From Epiperipatus broadwayi (Eukaryota > Onychophora > Udeonychophora > Euonychophora > Peripatidae), in assembly GCA_028023455.1 (NCBI GenBank), contig JAQFVV010012498.1, positions 372,001-436,000 of the forward strand: DNA of 64,000 nt, given 5' to 3'. The position numbers and the translations under genes are program-made. The stretch's first letter is position 1. The number at the start of each line of letters is the position of its first letter. The notes under the pieces are model-generated. The model saw only the letters and a list, made by a program, of their open reading frames with translations, searched no databases and was not told the DNA's origin. This document shows positions 48,470-62,156 of this stretch, piece by piece.

Positions 48470-49803
48470 ACAGGCAAAACTCTCCTTACAATAGTGCCAC
48501 TCAGTGCAAGCCAAAGTAATCAATGGATGCCAAAGGTTTGTGCATAAAATCCATATGTAGTGCCTACTCATCCAATATCCCCAGACTAGTTTCTAGCTTG
48601 TGGCTTTCATTAGTGAGGAGCCTTGGATCTAGATCTTAGGATCTAATGCAAACCCTCCAGCAACCACCTTTTATCTCTAGTTAACTACAAAACTATGAGA
48701 ATAAAATTGAAAACACAATAATATTTTCAATCCATGCTCATTAGCTTATATAGTCATATAGGTTGAACTCAGTTCAGTACCCATATGTTTTGGTGTCTTT
48801 GGTTCTTTAATAATCATAACTACCACTATCCTATTAGGCAGGATTGGTGTTAAACCACTAAATGTCACTTGATCATCATTTCTTATGCTTGCTCATAATT
48901 GTTACTAAAACAGGCAAAACTCTCCATACAGTAGCGCCACTCAGTGCAAGCCAGAATAATCAATGGATGCCAGAAGGCTTGCACATAAAACCCTATCTAG
49001 TGCTTTTGGCTTTCATCAGTGAGGAGCCTTGAATCTGAGAGCATCTTAGATCTAATGCAATCCTCCAGCAGCCACCTTTATTTACTTAACAACAAAACTA
49101 TAAGAATAAAATTTGAAAACACAATATTTTCAATCCAAACTCATTAGTTTATATAGTCATATAAGTTGAACTCAGTTCAGCACCCATACATTTTGATGTC
49201 TTTGGTTCTTTAATAACCATAGCCATCACTATTCTAATCTGGGGATATTGGATGAGTAGGCACTAGATAGGGATTTTATGCACAAGCCTTCTGGCATCCA
49301 TTGATTACTCTGGCTTCCACTGAGTGGCACTACTGTGTGGAGAGTTTTGCCTGTTTTAATAACAGTTATGAGTGAGCATAAGAAATGGTGAGATGTTTAG
49401 TGGTTTAAGACCAATCCTAACTAATAGGATAGTGGTAGCTATGGTTATTAAAGAACCAAAGACACCAAACTGTATGGATACTGAACTGAATTCAGATCTA
49501 TCTGACTATAAGCTAATCAGCTTGGATTGAAAATATTGTGTTTTCAATTTTATTGTCATAGTTTTGTAGTTAAGTAAAGATAAAAGATGGCTGCTGGAGG
49601 GTTGCATTAGATCCTAAGATCTAGGTGCAGTGCTCTCAGATCCGAGGCTCCTCATTGATGAAAGCCACAAGCTAGAAACTAGTCTGGAGATATTGGATGA
49701 GTATGCACTAGATAGAGATTTTATACACAAGCCTTCTGGCCTCCAATGATTACCCTGGCTTGCACTGAGTGGGCACTACTTTATGGAGAGTTTTGCCTGT
49801 TTT
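48470..49803. mobile_element. Cluster of foldback elements forming a ~1.3-kb palindrome
   Basis: Two direct copies of a ~436-bp unit (48470-48905 and about 48906-49236) are followed by an inverted segment (49237-49803) that mirrors them. The units share GGCAAAACTCTCC, TAGTGCCACTCAGTGCAAGC, CCAATATCCCCAGACTAG, AGATCTTAGGATCTAATGCA and TCTTTGGTTCTTTAATAA. They contain the termini and core of the family at 18748, plus an extra ~220-bp stretch absent from that copy. No transposase is encoded. Nested insertion and rearrangement of one family best explains it. Confidence 0.8.
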
Positions 49804-49810
49804 AAATATT

Positions 49811-52800
49811 CAACATTTTACACAGTATATTTTTAAATAAATAGCAATCTTGAAAATAATATTTACTGTTATAAAAATAGCTATTTTTCACACACATACA
49901 AACTCAGTGACAAAGAACAATCAATAATCCATGTCAATCAAATTAAAGAATATACAAAACTCTCTTTTCATAAACACTTTAATAACACTATTCCTTTAAT
50001 AATTATTTCATTCAGTTTGTGATTACCTTCTTTACCTTCAAGTTTTCCAAGCATTATAGTCTTTTTAGTTAATTAGATTATATTATAATATGCTAAAAAC
50101 AATTACAATCAAATTATTTCTTGTTTCTAGTTTTCTTAGATTCATAATATCAAAATTAAACATCAAAATCATCTCCTTCCAGCCATTCTCCATCAATATC
50201 TCAAATTGAAAATCAATGATCAGAATTCATAATTTCCATTTTTTCAACTGTGAATATCATTATTTTTTTAGCATATTATCCCTCTTTTTCTTCAGTGCCT
50301 TATCATTCTCAACTCCTATGCATATCTCAAAAAAATAACTTACAACTTACCCTACTTCATCTCTAGCTGCATTGATCCTAGCAGTGACTCACATTTTTAT
50401 ATATTTAAGGAATAAAAAGAATACTGTTTTATGGACAATTGCAAAAAAACACAATTTTAAAAGGAAAGTGAAATAATATAGTACTTTTTAAAAATAGTCA
50501 ATACAATTTTTTAAATATAAAGCCCTAGTTTTTGTTTGTTTCTTCAAATAAAAAACAAAGAGTGAACCATAAAATAAATAACCCTTGTAGAAAATTAAGA
50601 GTTAAATGTTTCAAGATATCAATCTTCTTCATTGCCTGTAAGAAAATTGTTTTATGCAGTTCTCTCAATAAAATATTATTAATTATAAAATTCTCTAAAA
50701 ATATTATCTATTTATTTAAATGAAAATTTGTTCATAATTTTGTAAATTACATATAACTACTATGTATATCAAATTTTAGATTCAAAGAAAAGTGAAGTAT
50801 TTTGGCAACAAGGTACGACAATTGAGTGGCAACACTTACTTTATCATCATCAATAATAGTTGATAATTGCTTACTACTTTCTTAATTTATTCTACCATTA
50901 AAATATTTAAAGTTATACCATAACCATTACGTCATTCAAGTGCAAAATAATAATGTAAAAAATTCATTACAGTTCATAATCTAGCTCTAAAAACTGAGAT
51001 ACCAGAATAAATTGTATTAAAAGTAGCAGCAAACTATCACTTATGATGACCAAATGTTATTTCATAGTCATAGTATTTGGTTCTTTAATGAATTCAATTT
51101 TCAAAAATCTTTAACACATATAAATGATGAATAGTAGTATATCACACTGAGAAATTGCTAATCAATTGCAGATAGAGTAATAGTACACAGGTACAATACA
51201 AAATCATTAATCTGGTTATGTATAATTTGGCAATTTTTAAATTTGGACAAAATTACAATAGAAACCCTTTAAATTTTCACAACTAACAAATTTTATTATT
51301 TTAACATAAATTATAATTTACTAGTAATGCAATATTTATTTATTCTTCAATACTTAACATTTTTTTAAAAAAAAAAGTACAGTAAAGAAAATAATAACCA
51401 TCATATTAATATGACTGATTGAAAAGAATGTTATGTTTTTATTTTGTATTTTAAAGAATTTCACTTTTCTCTGAAGAATAGCAACAGAAAATTTAATAAC
51501 TTTTTTAAATATATTTTTATGAAAAGAGAGATAATGAAGAAAAACAATAGAGTAAATTTTTATTTATTTATTTTTAATTGTAATGATAAAAACATTGAAT
51601 GTATTTTATTAAAATTAAGTTATTATCCACATTTCGTATTTAATTTGAGTAATGTATGGGCCATTAAAAACATGGGAGACTTAAGAGGAGTGGTCTTAAA
51701 GAGATATACTGTTAAATTATTTTTAACCTGGAAAAATCTATAATATAAAAAGTCTAGGAAAAGGTATTGCATGTGTAACTTATAAAAGAAAGCACTACAC
51801 TTTTATAGACATATACAGTAACAAATATTTAGTTAGGAAAAAATATCAGCATGGAAATTAGTGTGTATTTAAAATATTCATATCTGTGTGCATGATACTT
51901 AAATTAGATTAGTTTCCAATTGCAAATAAAATTATTTGAGGTACATGGATTATTTTTAATTAAAAGATCTGATTATTGAAATATATATGTAGAAAAAAAA
52001 ATCCTATTAATGTAAATGCAATATATCGGTTTTATTTCAATTCTAGAGTTAATAATAGTTAAGATCAATTTATTAGAAAAAGAAGCTTTTAAATCATTTT
52101 TCAGATGTTTTATAAAATATTAAATAAAATTCCTTATTAAATAATGAAATAGATATTGTTTTTGAAAAACATTCATTCTTGGAATTAAAAATTATATAAA
52201 AAATATTTCTTTTGTGATCATTTCTAAATTATTATTTCATTTTTGCAGAACTTATATTTTTTTGTTTATATAGCTTTAAAACATTATTAATATTACAGCT
52301 CTGATTACAATGATTTTTCAAATTTCAAGACTAGACCTTTTAGCCCCCTCATTATAAATCCAAAACCTAATATATATATATATAACAATTCATAGCAATT
52401 AGTGTTATAATATTTTTTCCCCTTTAATTTTGTTTGTAAATGTATTTACAAATGAATATATTTATTAGAAAGGTTAAAAGGTACTTTTAAAATTTAATTT
52501 AGATAATATTTTTTAACTAATAAGCATTTTGATTAATGATATTTTTCTGTATTAACAAAATATTACTAAAAAAAATCTATAGAGATTCCAATTAGGAAAT
52601 AGATTCTTTTGCAGCTTTATTAAGTCATTCACAATGTGTCCATAGATTCTGATTGTCATTAACTATGTTTTTCATACTTTATAATTAATCACATATACAC
52701 ATATGAATGACTACTAAATTCCAATGATGAAACAGATTGGGTGCAATGCCTATGAGTTGTCCTGAATCTGTTAAGAAAACAACATTTAAAAAAAATCAAA

Positions 52801-54936
52801 TATAACTATTTTGATTGTTAAATCCAAAAAAAAAAAAACTATTATTTTTTGACAAATTCTTTGATAGTTTGAAGAAATTTTTGATTGAAAATCCAGGATA
52901 GATATTTTAATTTGAGATGAGTCTTAGGTAGTGAAACTGTATTTTAAACTATTAGTAAATCAGATATGATTTAAACATTTTCCTAAATTTTCCTGTGAGA
53001 CAACTTCTCTTTTGATATCTAGTGGAGGAATATGTAAAAGAACAGAAAGCCACTACTAAAAATATTTTTCATGGCAACATTTAAATGAGTATCCAAAATT
53101 TAGTATGGGCATTTTTTGCCCAAACATTCTATACTTGTGTTAATGAAGGTGTCCTTAAAATATATGCATCACAATCTTAAGAAGTATCAGCCAGTTTTCC
53201 AATAATCTTATTCATAGAAATTATTTTAGATCTAACATTAAACTAGATGAAAAAAATAAGATAAAATAACATTTAAGATTACTCTTAAGCATCATAGGTT
53301 AGAATTCTATTTCAATCTATTATAGCAAACAATTATATTCAGCATCGAGATGTGTCTTTATTGTTTAGATAAAAAATTGGGCACATTAATTTCTAAATAA
53401 TTAGCTAATGGCTGGTTGAATTTTTATTAAAAAAAAAAATTATATATTTTATTATTTCCAAAATTACTTTACAATTTTTCTAATGTTAATTTGTGACAAA
53501 GGCAAAAAAAAAACAAAAGTAATTCTTTTGTCAAAATTAAATGTTATGCTATTCAAATTTTCAAAGAAAATTTAAGATCTGGAAAAGTCAACTTGAAATT
53601 TTAACTTAATAGAACAAAGAATTAATCATAAAGTTAACAATGATGTGTAGGATTTATCTCATGTTTGGAAAAAATTAGATTATGCTAAGTTTAAAAAATA
53701 TTTAATTCTAAAATTGTAGATCATATTAATGAATTAAAATAAATTAAATATGATATTAAATGTCTAAAATTAAATTAATGTTCCATTTTCTACCTTGCTC
53801 CAGTAAGATAAAGAATGAAAAAGAATAATTATATTTAAAAGACCTAAGTATTAAACAATTTTAAAATATTTGTTTTTCTATAAAACATTTCAACCTTATT
53901 TTTTTGAAAGAAATATTAAAAAAGAAAACAATTTTATTTTAAAAAAAGAGCAAACATTATATCTAAGATTTTCAATTATATTTGAATGTTTTTTTAAATT
54001 TAAATACTGCTATTAGTCTAAGGAAAATGATGATTGTGACAATTGGTGGCTAAAAAGTACCACCTATAGAAACACATAAAATTATTTACTATGATTTTTG
54101 TATTCATTATTTTATTGTGATTAGCAATTTTGTCAGATAGATATCCATTAACCAATAAATATGTGATATTAAGGTGGCTTCATAATCTGGTCTATCTTAT
54201 TCTGGATTTGAAGCTTTACCTGTGGTACACTATGTAAAATATTTAAAATTCTATTGTTAATTATTTCAATTATATGCCCAAAATACTCATTCAATGTTTA
54301 CATACTCAAGCTTTGATTTATCAAAAAAAAAAACCCCAATAAATTAATATGGAATATATTGAAAATGGGAAATAAATATCAACTATTACTCATTTCACTT
54401 TCTTGCTTCATGTTTTTCATACACAATTATTTTTAACATTGCATAATGAATCAGTCCAAACTTACTAAAACACACATAGCATATAAATAAAATTATATGC
54501 AGTATATATAGATATAACTAGAGAATAAAACCTGGATAAACATTTAACAACTTCAAATAGTGAGTAATGCCTTCTCCTTTCCCGTCCCCTAATATGTTTA
54601 ATCCCTATAGGTATAACAAGGATGAGCATAATGGCATAAGGATAGAACATTTAATAAATAATTTCAATAATAAAAAAACTGAACTAGAGTTTAATGATTA
54701 CAACCATATATTAACAATCAAAAAAATATAACATATACACATATATAAGCAAAAAAAAAAAAGGTCACTTTTTTTATATTGATAACATATTATTTACAAA
54801 TAACATATCAATAATGGAAAATTTACATTATATAGATAGCAGTTCATAAAGCTAAATGCCTCTTAACTAATGTATAATTGCTTCAGTGCTTATGATGAAT
54901 GTTCATGACAATAAAAGTTCAAGCTATGAGAGTACT
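49811..54936. other. Long A+T-rich stretch without recognised gene
   Basis: Five kilobases of low-complexity A+T-rich DNA. The longest frame (51444-51743, 99 codons, plus) is dominated by Phe, Lys, Asn and Ile and does not resemble a family. A G+C-richer patch at 50160-50400 has an AACTTACCC string (a possible minus-strand donor), but the minus strand gives no recognisable exon. It may be intron or upstream region of the FRMD4-like gene. Confidence 0.5.
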
Positions 54937-55315
54937 CAAATGACACAGATTCTAAGTTCTGTTCATGTAGTTCCTGGGTAAGAATTTGAAAGCTTTTAAG
55001 TTGAATCATTCTTACTATTTCTTGTGAGTACATTGTAGTTCTTACTGTCAAATATCATGGAGCAGTATGTGTGTTACATGGTTCTTAATGTGTAAACAGT
55101 AATTGATGCAATATAGGAAAGTATTTTATATGCTTTGTACACAATTGCTTGACAAATGACATAGATTCTAAATTCTGTTCATGTGTGGGTAAGAATTTGA
55201 AAAATTTTAAGTTGAACCATTCTTGGCTATACCGCCAAATATCATAAAACAGCATGTGTAACACATGGTTCTTAATGTGTGAACAATAGCAGATGCAATA
55301 TAGGAAAGAAAGTAT
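54937..55315 (+). repeat. ~214-bp imperfect tandem duplication
   Basis: AGATTCTAAGTTCTGTTCATG-like starts at 54948 and 55162 head two copies that share GGGTAAGAATTTGAAA, AAATATCAT and CATGGTTCTTAATGTGT and end in TGCAATATAGGAAAG. It adjoins the gypsy relic on its 3' side and could be a duplicated part of it. Confidence 0.8.
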
Positions 55316-55837
55316 TTATGTTTTTTATGCTAGTCCTTGAGGATGATTGTGTGTTTATGAAACTCAAACAGGCATAGAGATGAAAAGTAAGGCAGATTTG
55401 AAAAAGATGTACTATTTCTTTTGGCTAATCATTATATAAGACACACGTGAATTCAATTTAGACTGAATCAATTATTGTGAAATGTTTTGGTTGGAACGAT
55501 GGCTGAGAAACAAAGATTTTGGAATATAGAGTCAAAGTAACTGGCAAAGTTGTGCATAAATCTATGGATAGATATTAAGTTCTTAAAATGATATGCTAGT
55601 AAGAGATTTGATATTATACTGGTCTAATTAATAGATGAACTTAATCAAAAGCATAATCTGTGAAAAAAAGATCATCTGACATATAGAAATTAAGCAAGCC
55701 ATGGTATTAGGGAGGGGGAGTTTAAGAATTGTGTTAACAAGAATCACAGTATAAGTTTTGGTTCTATGTTAGATTTGGAGAATATCAAATTGAGACCTTC
55801 TCTCCAGAAGTGAAAGCATGCACTTCTAATTAGCAAA

Positions 55838-58360
55838 ATATGTGATGAGGCCCATAGATATGCTTGTTATGAATAGTGTTACACAGCCACATCCAAGAGC
55901 TAAAGTAGACAAGTATTTTGCCATGAATAGGATTCAATACATAAATTTGCATAATTGTAAAGAACATTTTTGGGCAGAATGCTTTCATTTTTATAGAAAA
56001 TGTGTTCATGATGAGACTGTTCAAGTGATGGTTTAATTGTATTTTAAACAGATTAAATGGGATGCCTAGCAAAGATAAAGAGCTAGTAAATTTACATTGT
56101 GAAACCAGTCAACACTTGGAACTGCATTAAAATATGCACAATGAAGAGAATGTTTTGAAGGCTTCTGAAGATAATCCAGACATCATTAATAAAGAATATG
56201 ACTTGGATGGTAGTACCGACATGATGCAGAAAAAAATCTTCAAAACATCGTTCAATTTCCTTAATCAGGAAATCTATATAAATTGCAAAACAACACTACA
56301 AATAGTGAGCACTGTGAAATGCTATGACTCTGTTTGAAAGATGTTGATAGATGCATAGTATGGTGAATAGATATTTCCAACTGTACCAGAATAAAATTAG
56401 CCTTAAAGTAAACTTGGTAGAAATTTGGAAACAAAATTGCTTCTAATACTAAAAAAATAGCTTAATAAGTATTGTGACCTTTTACTACATAATATGAAAT
56501 AGAGGGTTTTAGAAGAATAGATTCATGCACTTTATCTTTGAAAAATTTTTTTGATCAATGTCCTAAAGAGCAATAAGATGCAAGTTATTTACAGAAGGAT
56601 ATAATGTATTTGATTTTATGATGGTATATAAAGATTGGGGATGTTAAGATTGCTCAAATTGAGATGATTGTAACACTTATGTATGATAAGAATAAAGATG
56701 TAGAAAAGTTTCCTGTAGTAGACATTAGCTGGAATAAAATCTGTACCGTAAGAAGTAGCATGTATTCCAAGACATATAATTTCTCTGAATATTTGTTGCT
56801 TTAGAATATAATTTTCTTGAGAAGGTTGATTATTGCAGTGAATAGTGGACAGATTTTGATTAGCTGCTTTTAGATTAGATTTCAAGTGCTCAAAAATTTC
56901 CATGCCAAGATAATGACATCCTTTGATAAAATGGGCATGGCAAAGGCATGAGATGGAGTATATTCTTACTAGCATTGGGAGATTTTTAAACCTAAGTTGT
57001 ATAGCATTCTGATGGTTAAGTCTGATCAACTGGTTGCTTCATTTTGCATTTTACAGATGATGTTTAGCATTATTAATTTCCGAGATATCATGAAGAGTTG
57101 TATTAATGTTATCAATACATTGTTTTATGAAGTTATTTGAATGATAGTTTGTTAATCAATTGGAGTAGCAGTTATTTAAAATTTTTTTGAAGACCAACCA
57201 AGTTTCAACCAAAGTGAGGTTTTGCATTCAATAACAATAAAGAACTGTGATGATTACATTAGAAAAAGCATCTATGGTTAATTTAAATTCCATGGGAACC
57301 TATCATTTAAAGAAAATGTCTAAAGTGTTATGTTATTATGAAATCTGTTTGAGTCATACAAGCATGAATGCAGGATATACTGATAGAAGTTTTAAAAATT
57401 GGATGAAGATGCAAAAAAAAGTGATCAATGAGAAAAATTCCAGGCCTGTTTAAGTTTTTCCTTTGGGTGATGAGGAATGTACTGATGATTAACGGAGAGC
57501 ACAATTGCGATTATATTTATATTATGCTTAATTTTGTTAATGGAATTTCTGTATTTATTAGAAATACCTACACTCTGCACCTATCTGCTGTTCAGTTTAT
57601 TTATAAAAACATATTTCTTATTAAAAACATTAATAATAGCTGTTTGAGTTGATGATGAAATTTTTGTTTTTTCTTAAAACATATATATCACAATGATCAT
57701 TCTTTAGAAATTGGATTCGCTGCGTAGTTCTTTTATATGAATTTTAGATAACACACATTTATCGTAGCAATTATATTCTTTATAATACATATTTGAGTTG
57801 TCAGGGGGGGGGCATATTTTCAATGTTTTTAGCAAGTATTATGGGTTTTCACTGTTCTAAAAGCATGAAAAGGTAGTTTGATCATCTGCATCACATATAG
57901 TTTTTTGTTTTAGTTATGGAAAAATTTCTGTATAGATAGCATCCTGATGGGAGATAAGAACTGAATATGTATCAATCTCAGACTGACCCATATTTTTATG
58001 AGGTTGTACTTCCATAAGTCACTCTTGGTATTGAACTTTTGGAGTTACAGTTTTATTGGAAGTATTTGATTTGGTGCAATTACTTTTGTTGGCTTGTCTA
58101 CCCTGAATTTCATCCACTTTAAATAGATGCTGTCAGTAGACTGAACTAAATCAACAGGGTGAATGCTCATGTGAATGCTTATTCCTGGAGTAGGTTAAAT
58201 GTTTCTAGAGACAAAGTATGCCTATTATCTAGACTTCTTTACATTACTACATAAGTAATTCATTTTGTCAATCTTGCCACATCTGCTGCAATCACCAGTG
58301 CTACATTGAAAAGTGATAGGATCCAATTTAGAACATCTGAAACACAGGGGTAGGTGACTG
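55838..58360 (-). pseudogene. Ty3/gypsy-type gag-pol relic
   Basis: On the minus strand, 58346-58240 reads two zinc-knuckle-like units: CFRCSKLDPITFQC and CSRCGKIDKMNYLC. Both keep the C-x2-C-x4-(H)-x4-C spacing of gag nucleocapsid but have Pro or Lys at the His position. A polar linker follows (around VDEIQGRQANKSN, about 58100). Near 55990-55900 the strand reads MQIYVLNPIHGKILVYFSSW, aligning with the start of a gypsy integrase core (x-H-x-D-x-x-GP-x-x-G-x-x-x-L-x-x-x-D-x-x-S-x-W), with the catalytic Asp positions lost. Between them a 137-codon open frame (56616-57029) is pol-like in composition but not securely assigned. Gag, then pol, then integrase on one strand indicates a single dead Ty3/gypsy-like element; flanking LTRs were not found. 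Stops are frequent. Confidence 0.5.
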
Positions 58361-60778
58361 CTAATAATGATAGTGTTTGTAGATGCAATGAGGAAGTTAA
58401 TCTAATGAGTAACCCTACAATATGATGATTTTCTATGAGTTTGTGAAAATTTTAAACAACATATTAGATATGAATACCTTACAAATATTAATTATCTGAG
58501 CTACATATGTAATGATCTCTGTTGAACATCATGTGTAAAGTCAACTAGAAAATGCACAATGCAGCCATTATAAGCAAATTTGCATCTATAATTACGTAAT
58601 AAACTTTTTTTTAGATTAATAATATTTTCAGCCTCTTACTACTGCTTAGTGAAATATTCTAGTCCTATGAATGATTTAGTTGTAAATGCAGTAGATTTAA
58701 TTGCATTAACATATTATGACTTTGCAGTTCTGCTAGATAGTCAGATAGTGATGTACACGATAATAATAGCTATCCATTGGATAAATAGTAATTTTCAATG
58801 ATATTGATAATTGATGTATTGAAAAAGACAACTTGGAATATTTTACCCCAGTACTCAAAAGTGGTTTTAAATTCATTGGTTGTGTTGTTGTTCCTGATGC
58901 TGATGATGATTAAGTTGATAAACTTGTACTATTTGTTTGAGTTTTTGTGCTGCTTTTTTTTTAAGTGTTTACTTCTTATTTGGTGTCATATTTGTTGGAC
59001 CTTAATGCGATGAACTGTATCTGAGACAGTTATTACTATCAAGACTCAATATTTAGATTTATATAATTTGTGGTGTTGGCCAAAACCAGCCAAATACTAT
59101 TGCTGGATATTAGACTCTATTTTTTTGTTTGTGTTGAATATTCATTTTCCCTACCAATATTTTGTACAACAGAAGGTAAAAAAAGTAGTTGCAATATTGA
59201 ATCTGTTATATGCTATTTTTATTACACAAATGATTATTAATTTCTTTTCTTTTCTTTTTTTTTTTTGGTGTTTTTAAATTTTGTGAGTTGACTAGAAGAT
59301 CAGTATTTGTTTTTATATGTTTATAATATTTATCTGAACTTATATAATTTCAAGACTTTTACTTAAAAGCATATATATATTTATAAACTCATTATAAACA
59401 AGTGTTAAGAAAAGGTAAAATAATTTAAATTTAAAATGTATATTGTGCTAAGCATGTTTTCAGCAGCTACCAGAATCATAGCACTGTCTTATTTTGCAAT
59501 TAAAAAGTTGTGTCCTTAAATAAATGTACTTTGTTATGTAAATGAGACATTTAAATATTCCATTTTTTTTTTATAATGGAACACATGATTCTGTTTTTTA
59601 TTGACTGTGTATGGATCTTTTGCAATTACCCATGCTTCCTTGTATTTTCATTTTTTATCATCTCTTTTGGTACAAACAGTTTTCACATTAGTCAGACTAA
59701 AAGCATATCCCCTGTGCACCCATATCCAAGGAATATTGAATTATGTTTATTATTTTGTTTTGCTCTGTTGTATATATATATATATTATGGGAAAAGTTTA
59801 TTCACAGCCATTCATGTTATCCTTTACAGCTTAAAAAAAAAATAAGGCCTTGAAATCCTAGACTCACTTTGTACTTGCAGAGATGGAATTCTCTGGGATC
59901 AAATTTTCTTCTATTAAAGAGTTTCAGACAGCTTCTGTCATTGCATTAATATCTTTTCCTACTTATTTAAGTTATTGATTAATTCCTGTTAGGTTAACAA
60001 AAGGCATTGATTTTCTCTCCTATATACTGTTTTCCCTCTAGATTGTTCTCTGAGGTCAGTTTTGCTTATTGTAGCTTTTCCATATAACACATCCCATTCT
60101 CTTATTAGTATATTAGCTTGCTGCTTTTAGTCCAATTAATTAGATAAGCATGTTTTTTAAATCCATTAGTTTTACAGTTATTACAATTAAATAATTTGTA
60201 TTATTTAACAGTCTAATTTCTTTTATTTAAAGATTTAAATATGTGTATAATATATATTATATTTAAGCAATACATTAAGCCTGAATATTTTTATACAATA
60301 ATTGCCCTACATATTGTGCCTGGCATTTTATACATATAAATTATATCATAATTAAGCACAACAAATATATAAATGTGTTACATTAATGATGAAAGTTGGG
60401 TCTGGGCATATAATACCCACACACACCAGTTAAAAGAAACAGCAAAATTAATTAAAAAAATAATATACGCATGTATTTTTTTTTTTCTCTTATCTTGTAA
60501 ATTGTATTTTGCATGTAATTTGATAGTTATATATTTTTCTTTTCTCTAAAAAACACACAAATGGAGAAAAGCAAACTTTATTAATCAAATTGGTCACATG
60601 TTGGAACATATTGGTAAAAGAAATATAATTAAAGTAATTGTTTCCAACATACATGCATATTTTTGTTTTAATTACTTCTCTAAAAATTTTGTAATCTTGT
60701 TCTGTATGTAGTCAAAGAATTAAAGTGCATTTGTAAAAATCTGTAATCAAAAAGCAGAATTGTCATTAATAAATGTTG
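58361..60778. other. A+T-rich stretch; start may be gag upstream of the gypsy relic
   Basis: 58361-59050 could hold the gag N-terminal half of the minus-strand relic, but no motif was secured. The rest is low-complexity. Plus-strand frames near 58798-59277 and 59576-59845 are Phe/Leu/Tyr-rich hydrophobic frames without homology I recognise. Confidence 0.4.
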
Positions 60779-60780
60779 TA

Positions 60781-61646
60781 CACCTGGGTCTCTTTTTACG
60801 CGGACTTATTTAACACGATTTTGAAGTTACGCGATTCGTGTTTCACTGGAAGTCGATTTCCGATAATGTGCTATTACTTTAAATAATAAATTTCGCACAC
60901 TTACGTTATATTGAAAGTAATAGCACATTATTGGAATTCGACTTTCATCTTAGTAATTTCAATATTTTCAGTGTTTTATAATAGTAAGATTTTATGCAAT
61001 AATGAAATTAAAATCATGATTTCCACATTTTATGTATACATATATTAAATATTACAAGATTATAATGTAAATTTGTTCAAACATTGTGCGTGTTAATTTT
61101 TCATTTTAAATCACATTCTGTTTTTACTTTTTAAAAAAGAATGTAATCAATTATTATTTTCTTATTAATGACACTAATCATTAATGTGCTCTTAAATTCC
61201 AATGAGAGCTAAATGGTTGTACGTCTGGATATCGCGAGTTTCGTAAACAATTAATAAAATCATTGTCTCAAAGATTAATTACTAATTACGTTGTCACCAG
61301 AAAATCATAATAATTAAAACATGTATAAAAAAATGTAAATTACTGTAAATTATGCATAAAAATATTATTATTTTGAATAAAATTAAATATTATAGTTAAA
61401 AAAAGTTTGTCTTGTATCAATTTTTTTCAAATTTGAAATTTTTTATTAGTCATATTTTATTTCCGTATTTTTTTTTTGCGCGAATTTTAAAGTAATTTTA
61501 CATTGGTGCTTTGCTTTTATGCGAATTTTGAAAAATCACAGACCGCATCCCCCCTTTTTCAATGTAAGTTATGTCTATTTTTGCGCGATTTCGTTTATGC
61601 GTGTTTTCTGAGGAACCTATCTATCACGTAAAACGAGACCCAGGTG
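60781..61646. mobile_element. pogo/Tigger-like MITE (866 bp) with TA duplication
   Basis: The ends CACCTGGGTCTCTTTTTACG and CGTAAAACGAGACCCAGGTG are inverted repeats with one mismatch and are flanked by TA at 60779-60780 and 61647-61648. TA duplications and subterminal GCGCGATTTCGT / TTACGCGATTCGTG strings are typical of Tc1/mariner-pogo relatives. An internal palindrome (about 60850-60884 against 60914-60948, with TAATGTGCTATTAC on one side) is also present. There is no transposase frame, so it is non-autonomous. Confidence 0.85.
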
Positions 61647-61648
61647 TA

Positions 61649-62156
61649 ATTAAAATGTCATTTGTTTAGATAAAATAAGATTTATTTTGAATTAATATCT
61701 GTTAAAACAAGTGATCTGAGAATCCTAAGTATTAAAATCCTGTTATATAGAGTTTAAACAAAGAAAAAAAATAGAAAGGAATGTTTATGATTTAAATGAT
61801 TAACTCAAATAAAAGGTTGACTGACTCATACTTCTCAGGGGGGTACCTGAATTGGTACTGTAATGAGTGAGGGATAGGTTTTGGTCAGTGCTGTGGAATT
61901 CATTCATTCTTTCTTTTCTTCCTTATTCGTTCACTACGGGTCCTGAATTCTTTAGTCATCCAGACCCTTAGAGAGATTCATTTTCTTCCAATTCATTAGA
62001 TTAGAACTATCGCTGATATCCCTATAAGAGATTGATTATGCAGTTCTTTTAAAAACTAATGACCTCTTATAGATATGGTTAACCTTTCAGAATAGCAGAT
62101 GGAGAAATGTTAATGCTGAGGGAACCTTAACATCTTGTCAATAGAATTATTGCATT
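61649..62156. other. Non-coding stretch of mixed composition
   Basis: Less A+T-rich than average (61840-62100), with no recognised protein. It leads into the 150-bp duplication and probably belongs to the same unassigned repeat. Confidence 0.4.

Noticed and set aside
50160-50400. G+C-richer patch with a possible minus-strand donor (AACTTACCC on plus)
   Set aside because: Minus-strand translation gives no recognisable FERM or other domain, and no matching acceptor was seen.
51444-51743. 99-codon plus-strand frame
   Set aside because: Composition (Phe, Lys, Asn, Ile) is that of random A+T-rich DNA; no motif or splice context supports it.
59576-59845. Two overlapping hydrophobic plus-strand frames
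   Set aside because: Phe/Tyr/Leu-rich text typical of T-rich DNA; no predicted conserved membrane family.
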